This document shows positions 34,717-45,600 of a stretch of 63,302 nt of DNA, piece after piece. The DNA comes from Lingula anatina (lineage: Eukaryota > Brachiopoda > Lingulata > Lingulida > Lingulidae). A program made the translations under genes and the position numbers. The DNA is taken from NCBI RefSeq assembly GCF_001039355.2, contig NW_019775691.1, positions 362,650-425,951 of the forward strand. Direction: 5' to 3'. A model generated the notes under the pieces. It did not search any database and was not told where the DNA came from. It saw nothing but the letters and a program-made list of their open reading frames with translations. The first letter of the stretch is position 1. Each line of letters starts with the position of its first letter.

Positions 34717-34938
34717 GGGCCCCTTTACACTGGACGGCGTCCTTTCTGCGTCCAGCAGTCCGGCCCCATTTGAGAGTTTAAAAATTATAATATTTTACGT
34801 GCCGACAACTGGCTGATCATTGAGCATTCATTCTGATAAAAATTAATGCTCGTGCCTCCTTATTAAGACCACAGCGATGCCAAATTTCATGGTCGCAGAA
34901 AGGACGCAGAAAGGACGCCGTCCAGTGTAAAGGGGGTA
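34717..34938. mobile_element. MITE insertion present only in duplication copy 2
   Basis: A 222-bp element with ends GGGCCCCTTTACACTGGACG and CGTCCAGTGTAAAGGGGGTA, flanked by TAA on both sides. The corresponding place in copy 1 reads GTCGATAAACAAC without the element, an empty site with one TAA. Its interior is the reverse complement of the nearby family member. TAA duplications and G-rich ends suggest, without proof, a PIF/Harbinger (Tourist-like) relation. Confidence 0.88.
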
Positions 34939-36134
34939 TAAACAACATGCAATAATCTTTGAAGGACTCTGGACACTGGCACATAGATCAATCCCTCGCC
35001 TACTTGTTTTCTCTCCACCTACTAGGCTTCATTAGCACGCTCCTCTTCAACTTACTGTCTCAAATGAAGGGCACCACGTAGCAAGTCAATGCGTTAAAAG
35101 AAAGCCCATCTACTGAACTATTTATATAATCAAACAATAAGGAATTGTCAAACTTTCCTTCATTTCCATGCGCCTCCTCATTATTTAACGATTGTGGGGT
35201 GTTAATTTTCATAGAAAAACATATAAAATGGACGTAAAGTGTACATGGATGGAGCATTACTAAGTAGACGAGATACAGACTGGAGTTATTTCTCACGTAA
35301 AATAGATATATGATGGGAATATTTGACAATACAGTTTGAAAAAAAAAAAAAAAAAGGGCGATGAAAAATAAAGAAAACCTCACGTAGTTATCGTTTATGC
35401 CGGGGTATATCACCTGGCGGAAATATGTTACTTATCTCAAAGTTCGATGACTTCAACGGTTTTGAAGATATTGCAATAAAATTTGGTATATCTTAGGAAA
35501 ATTATGTTTTAATAAATGTTGAAAATTTCACGACTCTACCTTTCTTAGTTTTGGCACTGTGAAAAAAAATGTAAAGTCAAAAAAAAAAAAAAAAAAATGC
35601 CATGCCGGCCTATATGTCATCTGACAGGTGCCAGTGTCTGGCAGTTTCGGCATCTTGGCTTAAGATGTTCGGTATGTCAAAACTAAGAAAAGAAGATTCT
35701 TTAAATTGTGCCAGTTATTGAAAACATTATTTTCTCAAAATACCCCAAATTTAATGAGAACATCATCAGAACTGTTGAAGTAATTGGACAATGAAATAGG
35801 TTAAGTTTTTAACACAACCGGTATATTAAAAGCCATTTCCAAGAGGGTTTTTGCACCTTTCTGCAAAGTATGTATGGTGAAATAAAACATTTAATAACAC
35901 CGACAGAAAAATCTCTGAATTAATGATGTGTTGATTTCTTGTTCATTGAATCGCTGTTTCTCAGCACAAGATTCAAGGCGTTAATACGAGGTATCCGTTT
36001 GCCGATAAGGGGGCCATTTACAGAATAACTTCAACTGTCAGAGACTTTGTAATAAAACGCATGAATACTTAACTTTTATTGAATCATTTTTCTTTCCTAT
36101 ATTTCATTTCACAACTGCAATTGATCGATGTATA

Positions 36135-36138
<4 letters not shown>

Positions 36139-36186
<48 letters not shown>
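36139..36186. repeat. (AT)n microsatellite
   Basis: About 24 AT units just outside the right end of the large duplication. Confidence 0.95.
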
Positions 36187-36188
<2 letters not shown>

Positions 36189-39082
36189 AAAATTAAAATA
36201 AAGAACGAAATTGTTTTGCTTCATGAATTAAATTTATTCATTAAACAGACAGTGTTTGCAGTTTTGCTAAAACGATCTGGAACTACGGAGCTATAGCTCT
36301 TAACATCTTAATATGCCGGGAAATTCTCAGACTCTGGCTAGTAACTCAGTTACAATTCCTGACATTACAAATAGAGATAGTTTAGACTTGCGACCTGCGT
36401 TCCATTATCTAACTGAGATCCAGGTCCACTGCATCGTCATGACGTCAAAGCATGATGTCACTTTCATCTTAACTTATTTTCTCACAGCTGCAGGGAAACG
36501 AACAAGGAGTATAAATGCGTTCCCTTGCAATTATGACCAATCCGCTTGTAAGTAATATTTGCACCAGGGCTACCTTGTGCACCACGCGACACCCGATTTT
36601 AATAAGTTAATCTATATTTACACATTTACACTACCTAAAATAACGTTGTGTATACAACAACAATTACAAAAATAAATGTACATATGACTACACTGGAAAT
36701 AACACAGCTTAAGATATACTGTGCTGCTTTCAACTGTATTAGCTATGTTAAGTGCAGTTACGAGAACTGAAAAATAAGCATGTGATAAAGTATCTGATAT
36801 CTCTCTGTACACCAGCTCTAATTATGTCCTTTGAGTTGTATTAACCGTGTTGGCTAACGATTAACTTAATGAACATTTCTGGCTTTGCATTTGGAGTCTA
36901 TTGATGACCTTTTGTAACAAAAGTAAAGAAATCTAAGTAACGTTATTATACAGTAAAGAGTTCTGCAATCATTGAAATGTAACATGGAATGGTTTACATT
37001 CAAAAGTAAAGTTCCATAAAGCCTTTTCAGTCTTTTCAGAATTTGCTTGATTGTAGCGGTATTGCAAATCGCTAAACTTGAAGCTCTTTTCTTTTTGGTT
37101 TCTCTTCAAAATCTACAAGTGTTGTTATTATGCCTGCTCCCCATGAAAGAGAATATGGTTCTTGTCAAAATGCAGAGTACGATTTCTTCAATTAACACTC
37201 GACTCTATTTCACAAGAGCCACATATAGTATAGAATATCGGCTAATATACAAGTTGCTTATTAGGCGAATGGCCAAGGAAATACTAATCTCAATTATCAC
37301 TGATTTTCAGATTAACCCAATTTCAAGGAGTCACAGGCCAGTTTCTCCATATTTTGTCAGAACTAAGTTGATTCTTCATTTTGAAAGCATATAACGTCTT
37401 CGAGATACCAACTGACAACACATTGTACCACGTACCGAGCAAATATTACGACATTTGTTTTGCTATCGGTTTACAGATACGTCACTATACAAATGTGATA
37501 CGTTATTTACTAACTGATAAGAAGCGTTCATTGGAGACAGAGATCTGATTGGCTGTACAAATGATTAAAACAACATCGACACACAAATCAATATCGCCTG
37601 ATTTCTTTCTTTCCTTTTTTTTTTTTTTTTTTGAAGAACCATCGCATCTTTACTGCATTGCGTTCTAACATATCGATATTCACGCCAAATGTTTCTAGAA
37701 ACAATAAACGTAAAACCGATTCAAAACTACATATAGTTATAGTTATGAATCGGTAATACAGCATATAGTAAAACGGCGAGATGAATTCACACAATTGCAG
37801 AGAGGAACCCCGAAATATTTACCAAAATCATCCAAAATAGTTCACAGCCGAAAATATAAAATGGCTAAAATAATTAATAAATCAAAATTGAAGTAAATTA
37901 GCATTTTTGGCATATTGCCATTATCAAGAGTAAAAATCTTAAATAATCTCACAAAATGTCGAATATATCTCATCCCCATCTGTTGCTTGTCTTCAAAAAG
38001 CGGGAAACGACAATATATCCGCAACTGAATATCTAATTAACTCCATCAGTCCAAAATAAGTAAATAACAAAACAACTACTGTGTCGTCAACAGCATTAAA
38101 GTGTGTTTCTTTTGCCCAAATTTTCCAAGTCTCGTCCGTTGGCCAAAAAGAAACCACTGGTAACAACGAAAGCAAATGAGGCGACAAGTTGTTGAAGTCA
38201 CTGCTAGAATATACGGTAATGTAAGTAATTTTACATCCAGATGTTGTATGTTTTATCTTCTGTACAGTCGACCTTGTGATGTGGTGTTCCCTCATATGGA
38301 ATGCATTTTGCCTTCTAGAACCTTTTTTTGTCAGATTCCAAAGGTAAAGTTAAATGGAAAGTAGTAAAACGGCCATGTCCTTTCATTGATCAGTTTGGAT
38401 GTGGATTCTGGAAAAAACAAATTCAAAGTAAAGAAACTATGTAGCATATGTATTTTACTAAAGGTGGCCGTTTAATTCACATCAACAATATCATTAGATT
38501 CAGTTTCGCATTATATATGATAAAAGAAGAAATTCAATAGTAGGCCTATACGAAAAACATATGAAATAGGTAATTGTAAATATTGTAAAGAATCATAGAT
38601 ATAATATAATCATATTACATTATAGAATTATAGAATTATAGATTTTATTTATCCACTTATTTAATCACATAAAAGAATAGTCGGGGTACAGATAAAATCT
38701 GTTTCTCATATTGTTTCTCAAATCTGTTGCTATTGGAATGATCATCAATGCCTTATTAATATCTATTATCCCACAATTGGCATATTTACTGATGAATCTT
38801 TATTTATCCAAAGTGCAAAAAGAAGCATTTATTATCACATGGATCTGTCAATAACACGTTCATACTTTTATCATTAGCCGCTCGTTATTCATTGAAATCA
38901 AACTTTGTGCAGTAGACTTTACCAGAGCAAGCATTTCTAAATTTCAAATTAAAGTGCTAGCTATATGTTTTTTGTTTTTTTTTTTTTGTATATTAAATAC
39001 TTGTACCATTTATAAGAGCATGAACTGGTATTACCCCAAAAAACAAAGTAAACTTCACATTTTAAAAACTCACCTGATAGAA
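36187..39082. other. Intergenic region downstream of the ELH gene
   Basis: AT-rich with no supported exon. It should contain the ELH 3' UTR (minus strand); several TTTATT hexamers (AATAAA in reverse), for example near 38806, could serve as polyadenylation signals. A GTGAGT donor lies about 13 bases past the ELH stop codon, so a 3'-UTR intron is possible. Confidence 0.5.
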
Positions 39083-39219
39083 TCACCCTAAGTTGTGTAA
39101 TCTTTCTTCCGCTGTGAGGCGCTGTCTGGCGCGGTGTGCACTGAGCATGTCTGAAATGGCATGTAATGCTCCGTTCACCGATAGCTGTCGCCTCTGGGTC
39201 AAGATAGGCTGCTGTGTAC
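39083..39219 (-). CDS. ELH precursor exon 2 (third ELH-like peptide and stop)
   Basis: The exon is 137 bases after a TTGTAG acceptor. The split Gly codon completes correctly, then TQQPILTQRR supplies a dibasic site and QLSVNGALHAISDMLSAHRA begins the third peptide (39086-39187). The final Gly is followed at once by TGA at 39085-39083. The SVN...A(I)xDML pattern matching segment 1 is strong evidence that the exon is real, although its longest plus-strand open frame hides it. Confidence 0.87.
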
Positions 39220-40464
39220 CTACAAGTGACAGGCAGACATATTCATTATCCACCTTACTGACGATGTATAGCGGTGATGCCTTTAAAGCCTGGCATGGTC
39301 ATTTATTGTGCAATGTTTTTTTTTAGCTCTTTAGTGTCTGTATATCTGCAAATTTTTTCTGCCTAGTTCTCGATTAAAGCTGAATTGTTAACCCTATACA
39401 AACTATGGCTTACAAGGTTGCCATAAAAGTACTCGAACTTAATCGTTTTGGTAAAAAAAATCAATTTCTATATATGTTTCTATTTATCAAGGAAAGAAGT
39501 GTGCTAAAGCTTAACAGAATATAAAGAAGAAGAAGAAGAACTGATTGCCCCTACCTGTTGCACTATCGGACGTCCCTGTCTCCAGACGTTTTGTGAGAAC
39601 GCGGATTCTCTCTTGTATCAATTGTTTCTGAGCCGGGCTGCTCTGTTTCAACATCGCTAGAAGTGCCTCAACCGGAGAAGAGCTGCGTTTCGCTAAACCC
39701 TGCGCCGAATGACTACTTTGAGCTCCCCTTGTCCTGGGATTCCGTTGAGAATGATGGCTGTGTTTCATAGCCGCATGGGGTGTTTCAGAATTGCCGCTGC
39801 TACTTTGTTCATCTTCTTGCTTTTGTTCGTGTTTGTCAGTTTCGCTGTGATCGCCTCCGTTTCGCAAATGCCCCCTTAAAGCTGCGGTGGATTTTTCTTT
39901 CATTTGTCGGACCTCAGTGGACAACGTGGGGGCGGAGTTCCAGTTCGAGAATATGCTATCGGGGCCATGCATGGCGCTGCTTACTGTGTCTAAATCACCA
40001 TTGAAAATGTCCACGGGATCCAGCCCGCTGGCTTCGTCAATGTCTCCTCTTTTGCCGATTCTGTTCAATTTAGCTTTGATATTTTGCAACTGTCGCTGCT
40101 GCCACCTATGGGAAGCGGTCCTCAACATTCCAGCAATTGCGCCTAAATCTTGATTTACTGACATAGACCCCGGAAGTTGCCTTTTTCTTTGAACTGGTCT
40201 CCATGCAAACCTCGAGTTGCTCAGTTGAGGGGAGACAGAATGCAACCTATGGTCTCTCAGTCTGTTTCTCTGACTTTGCAACGTCTCCCAAGCCCTCTGC
40301 ACTGCAGCTATGTCCTCCTGGTTATCATCAGTGAGTCTGTGTAAGCGCGAGTCCAACGTGTGGGATGATGGGAAGTGGGATGTCTCCGCTAGAGGGCGGC
40401 AAGAGGCGAGGTAAGAGTAGAAGGCGGCAATTATGAAGTACACGATGTAGCTCATCGTATGCAT
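39083..40464 (-). CDS. Egg-laying hormone (ELH)/CRH-like neuropeptide precursor, two exons, three ELH-like segments
   Basis: A secreted prohormone of 348 residues, in exons 39555-40464 and 39083-39219, phase 1, with a CAG|GTAGGG donor and TTGTAG acceptor. Residues 1-22 are a signal peptide (SYIVYFIIAAFYSYLASC). Segment 1, residues 96-136, follows RKR, starts with Gln (likely pyroglutamate), reads GSMSVNQDLGAIAGML and ends in LNRI before GKR, so it is amidated. It resembles Aplysia ELH (ISINQDLKAITDML...GKR). Segment 2, residues 261-291, lies between KR sites with EALLAMLKQ and QERIRVL. Segment 3, residues 315-347 in exon 2, reads QLSVNGALHAISDML and ends in Gly-stop, also amidated. Acidic and His/Gln-rich spacers separate them. 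ELH peptides act on family B receptors and, in gastropods, trigger egg laying. An acceptor at 40488-40489 implies a 5'-UTR intron. Confidence 0.87.
39555..40464 (-). CDS. ELH precursor exon 1 (signal peptide, segments 1 and 2)
   Basis: The exon is 910 bases: 303 codons plus one base. Segment 1 with its GKR site spans 40048-40179 and segment 2 with its KR spans 39589-39684. Past the donor the frame stays open only into a Phe run made by a GAA repeat (39530-39540), which is intron and not protein. Confidence 0.87.
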
Positions 40465-40489
40465 TGTTGATCGTGTCAGTGGTTATTCT
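40465..40489 (-). other. ELH 5' UTR fragment and splice acceptor
   Basis: Reading on the minus strand, TTCAATTTCCAG is followed by 23 bases and then the ATG at 40464. The upstream non-coding exon and promoter were not found. Confidence 0.6.
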
Positions 40490-41599
40490 GGAAATTGAAA
40501 TGAAAACATACATAAAGTCAATATGTTTGTGCTTGGATTTTCCATTAAATAATTGCATCTGTGTTTATTTCACGCTAAACTTTAAGATATCCCATCCAGG
40601 ACTACCCAACCAAAATGGATTTCCCCCAAAAACATTTCCCTCCATTCACAACTAATTGTGTTGCCCGTCCCTGCACTTGGATACAATGTTTTTACCGTCA
40701 GCTGGACACAATGTTAAAATAGTTTAATAGTTTAATATTTAAATAGAATAAATTAGTTCAAATAACATCACGGCCTTTTATCGTTTTTTAAGTTTGACTT
40801 GGGAAAGAAAAGCAGCTTTGCCGGATATACAGATGTAGAAAATATGATTTGTGGGGCTTTTTCAACAACCATTTAATAGCAATTAAATCAATAGTCATAT
40901 TAACGATAATTATGACAATACTAATAATAGTTAGTGACCGACAGATAAAAGGCATTCTACTAAATATCCCAATGCTTCACTTAAAGGTGAGCTGATGGGC
41001 TTTTGCAAAAGTATAGCAGTTTGAAACGACTCAAAAATAATCCAATCCTGTTATTGATATCCTTAAGTAACAGCATATTGAATAAAGATGACGTTTACCA
41101 TATACGTTTGATGATAAACTGATATACGCCTGAATGGTTGCACCAAATGATGTATGATGCCACACAATAATGACTATTATCTAACAGAAGAAAAACCAGT
41201 AATGGATACCCCATCTATATCTAATGAAGCCATATAGTTCAACAACAGCACCACTACACGGGTAAACCCTATCCATCTTTACAAGAAGCCAAATGAATGA
41301 GAAAAAAAGAGTCCTAGAAATAAAAGGTACTTTTTGTAACAATGAATCATGTCAACACATATATTGAACGCATATCCTCGGTTGGTAGTCGTCAGATATC
41401 TCTTATGACCGTATTTCGTGATCAAAGGTATTAAATTTATACCCTTTTTGTATTACCAGTGTTCCTAAGCACACAGAGGAATACCCACACAGTAAAGTAA
41501 ACGAAACTGAGCAGCAATACAAATCAGAAAAGAAGACTCTGCTAAATATCTACAGAGACACTAACAAACTGAGTAGCTTTTCAAAGCAAAGACTTGTAA

Positions 41600-41602
<3 letters not shown>

Positions 41603-41685
<83 letters not shown>
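41603..41685. repeat. (TA)n(GA)n compound microsatellite
   Basis: About 18 TA units followed by about 23 GA units. Confidence 0.95.
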
Positions 41686-41688
<3 letters not shown>

Positions 41689-42550
41689 GGGGTCATATCA
41701 ATCCACTATCTGTTTGTACTGAAATGCCCTTACAACGGACATTGTAAAATGAGTGATTGTTGTTGGTGAAGTCTTACGTAGCGTCTGTTTGCTGTTTGAT
41801 TACTTTTCCCCGAAAAGCCTTCGTTTCTAAGATTTCTACTATGAAATTTTCACACCAGTATAAGATATATCCGCGCTCTAAATATGCTAACGCAGTATTC
41901 TCGTGTTACATGTGAATGGCTTTAGAACGGAGTTTGTTTCCACACTTGTTAACGACACCACATGCAATTAAATCTGGAAAAAAATCTGGAACGCGGAAGG
42001 ATTTTACAATGTACTGTAGGGCGTAATATCAAACCTGACAAAAGGTGTCAAAACTTGAATTTCAAGGGTACAACTCTAACTTATGTTTTATTTTAGCATT
42101 ATTCTGTGTATTGAACGTGCCTCTAGCAGCGCTTTTAGCTTCGTTAGCATTATATAGGCATGCAGCCTGTATCGAAATGCACGTTTGATGTCAACACTAC
42201 TACTTCATAGTAAATAGCTTTTTCAATCCTTTTCACACAGAGATTTTCTTCTTTGAAAACAATATCTAACAAATCTAATTGTAAGGAATTGTCTTGCCAT
42301 TTAGCCTATCAGAGTATTTAACGAGGATTTAGAATTATCACGTTCTCTTGACATTCTCGCCAATTTTATTGTGATTCTAAGTAGCGGCTGTTATGTGTTG
42401 ATACTCACTAATATATGCCATGGCATGTTTTCTGGGTAACAGTTGTATAATGACGTGTGGTGACGTTAACAAAACGAAAAACAGGAAAGAAATAACAAAA
42501 AGTAAGAAACAGGGGCTCGTGCCCAGGGTCTCAAACTTAACTTTTTTGGA

Positions 42551-42565
42551 TCTCTCTCTCTCTCT

Positions 42566-42631
<66 letters not shown>
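42551..42631. repeat. (CT)n(AC)n compound microsatellite
   Basis: A short CT run followed by a long AC run with two GC interruptions. Confidence 0.95.
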
Positions 42632-42632
<1 letters not shown>

Positions 42633-45600
42633 TTTTACCACTGTTAAATTGTAGCATTGCTATAGTTCCGTGGTTTCTATGTTTCAAGCGTTGTTCTGGT
42701 ACTTATGGAGTGCTTCATGTCATTCATTGGCAACGGCTTCACACTATCTTCAATAAACACTTTCGGCCAACCACACCGTGGACTACAAAACACAGTAATC
42801 TATCTATTTTCCAATACATCAGATGAAGCCATTTACTTTAATATCTAATACAGTTTATGGCACCGTTTGCACATACTTTAACACGAACTTCGAGTGTCGC
42901 GACCTAAACTAGCAAAGGGAAAATCACAACTCGCCTCTGATCAGAAACTACCAATAATGAAACACGAAATGTAATATCGCGCTTCAGTGGCGTTATTATA
43001 GCTTTATTAATAGCATAATTACAGTGCAGAGTTACCATCTGTTTGATGCTAGGGGGAAATATAACACTAAAGTCTTGCTCCGGAAATGAGCTGAGATTAA
43101 AGAAGAGTCATCGGTGGGTCGATACGACCAATATTACAAATAAGAGCTAACCAAAAACACGGGATAACGCTCTGAATTTCGTTACTATCTATAAACCCAG
43201 CGTGAGGTTCTAATGACTCTAATAAAAAGGTTATCCGCTCTTCCTACGTTATCTGCAGAAGAAGCCTGCCAAATCGTGCTTAAGGTTAGCCTACGCGACC
43301 TCTAATAACGTTTTAAATTTCTTTCATTGCATTGGCTGAATTTATCGCATAGAGCCAAGGAATTCAAAGGGAACGCTGTTATGTTTTTTATTCTTTTTTT
43401 TTATAAATCATTTCGTTTTATCCTTTAATTTTGAGGAAGTTTAAATCAGAAATGAAGATATCAAAATTTGAAATAAACATGAATTAATACTATTCAGATG
43501 ATGTTCTTCTCAAAAATGATTTAAATAAACGAAATATTTGAATAAAAAAATCGACATTCAACCCAAAGGTAAATGAAAATATTAACCAAATTGTTCTCAG
43601 AGTAAATATAAGCAAGTGGTACACTGACAATTCACCGCTTTTGTCAGAAAAAAAAAACCCATTAAAGATTTTATATGAAATCATATATTTTTTTTAATTT
43701 GATTTCCTTGATCATGGCACCGTGGCGCACAGACCAACCTGTGTATTAATTTATGTCATTTCTGTCCTAAAATAAGTTAATGCTTTAATTGCCGATTGTA
43801 AAGGAAGGAGTAATTATCTGAACCAGCACTGAAGGTTAATAGAGGTGACACAAATCTGGAAGAAAAAAATAATGTAACAAAATCAGGAAAAAATAAAAAT
43901 AATCAAGGGCATCGAATTAGTAGAGAAGCTGGATGTTAAAAACTGGTTTCTACTTGTAATTAGTGTGGCCAAAATGAGGAACGACAACATTGTACAGAAC
44001 ATATTGAATTGACGTTAACACCGGCCAGATTAGTGTTCCAGAAAGCAGCCTCAGGGGGAAGACATATTAAACACTGAGCCATTTTCTAGCCGTTGAAGTT
44101 ACGACGTGGGAGACAAATTATCAGAACAATATCTACAAATAAACGCGAAAATCTGATAATCACGTCCCAGGTTTTGTCTTCCGACCGCCACTTCCAGCGT
44201 TGGATAGCGTCAAGCTCTCCATCTAAGCTTCTTTCCGACAAACGACATCTAATCCTTCTCACATCTAAGTTTGTCTAGGTTTGCTTTAAGAACAAAAACC
44301 AAATATACTATCGATAGCGTTTAATTATCGCCGCTGGACACGAGCTGGACAAGGGCAGCGTTCTTGGTTATCCGGAGGTCTGTACATTTGCGGCGTTCAA
44401 CTGACCATAGCCATTTTTAATGGTCTTGGCTTTATGAAATTATCGAAATTCATATATAGTATTATCCTCCCGTTCCTTTTTTTCTGCATCGCACTACAGT
44501 TTCGGAAAATGACGCTAGATAAATGTATATTGGAACATTTTGTTTCATATTCAATTTTCTTTTGCACGATTCTTTCGTGTTTCTTTCATTCATTTTGATT
44601 GCTGACGGAGTTTTTGAATATTTTATGTCGTTTTATTTGGATTTTTTAATTTTTCAATGAATAAATGTTGTTTTCATTATTCCCTTATTATATTCGAAAC
44701 TAAGTAAAATCTTGCCTCAGACGACGTTGATCATTCACAGAATGTCGTGCGTGTTTTTCCTTTGAAAATTTAAGGTAGATTTCTTTCCCTGTTTGGTTCT
44801 GCATTGATTCTGGCTCTAACAAATAATAATTGATGTGCGTAAGACGTTTTGAGGGCACCTTTTACAAACATCCGCAACGTAGGCAAATTACAAAACTTTA
44901 GGGAACTCGGTTTAAATACATATAGGAATATAACGGGAAACTAACGCTAACGAAAACACCTGGCCCAACCGAACATGTAGAAAATGATTCTTTTGTAGCA
45001 AGTTATATAGTTGTGCCGATTATATTTACAAAAAGTACATAAAATACAGATTAACCGTTTGTTGTATTGCAAATGGCAATTCACTGTAAACAAGACAAGA
45101 CAACACAGACATACACATGTCTTACCGGTCCCCCACTCTGGACTCACGACAACTTCTGCTTCTTAATGTCTTTAGCTTTAATCTCTCTCTCTCTCTTGCT
45201 GTCTTTTACCGGACCCCTTGGTACCTGTCGGCGTTCTTTTTGCGCCCTTTTTGGTAGTTCTTTTTATATATCAGACAGAAATTCCTTATTCAACTCGTAT
45301 TTGTTAAGTCTCGAAGTGTCAAAAGTTTCACCAATTCAGATATGCCAACAAAAGTCACCGATGCACCAGCTATCATGAACAGCCCATATATGTGTGTATA
45401 TATATATATACAGCTATACGTGCGCAATGTATGACTAAAGCAGGTCGATGATCAACCAATCAGATTATAGATTCTAAAACCAATGCAGCACCAGCGGTTC
45501 ACAGTTTCTTGTCGTGAAGGAAACAATTAGTCTTAATTGCTTTTTAGCGATAAACATGAAAAGCGAGGAATTGCCAACTTCATTGCATGGGAATATTTTC

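Larger units (their letters stand above)
31303..36067 (+). repeat. Large direct duplication, copy 2 (probable haplotype B)
   Basis: Homologous to 26742-31259 at an offset of 4569 at the left end and 4810 at the right end. Most of the shift comes from a 222-bp MITE at 34717-34938 absent from copy 1. Sequence right of about 36068 is unique. Confidence 0.9.

Noticed and set aside
39093-39326. 77-codon plus-strand open frame
   Set aside because: It is antisense to ELH exon 2, whose minus-strand frame gives a clear ELH-type peptide.
39511-39554. Extension of the ELH protein into a Phe-rich C-terminus
   Set aside because: It reads through a good splice donor into a GAA-repeat intron; the in-phase downstream exon gives a proper ELH peptide.
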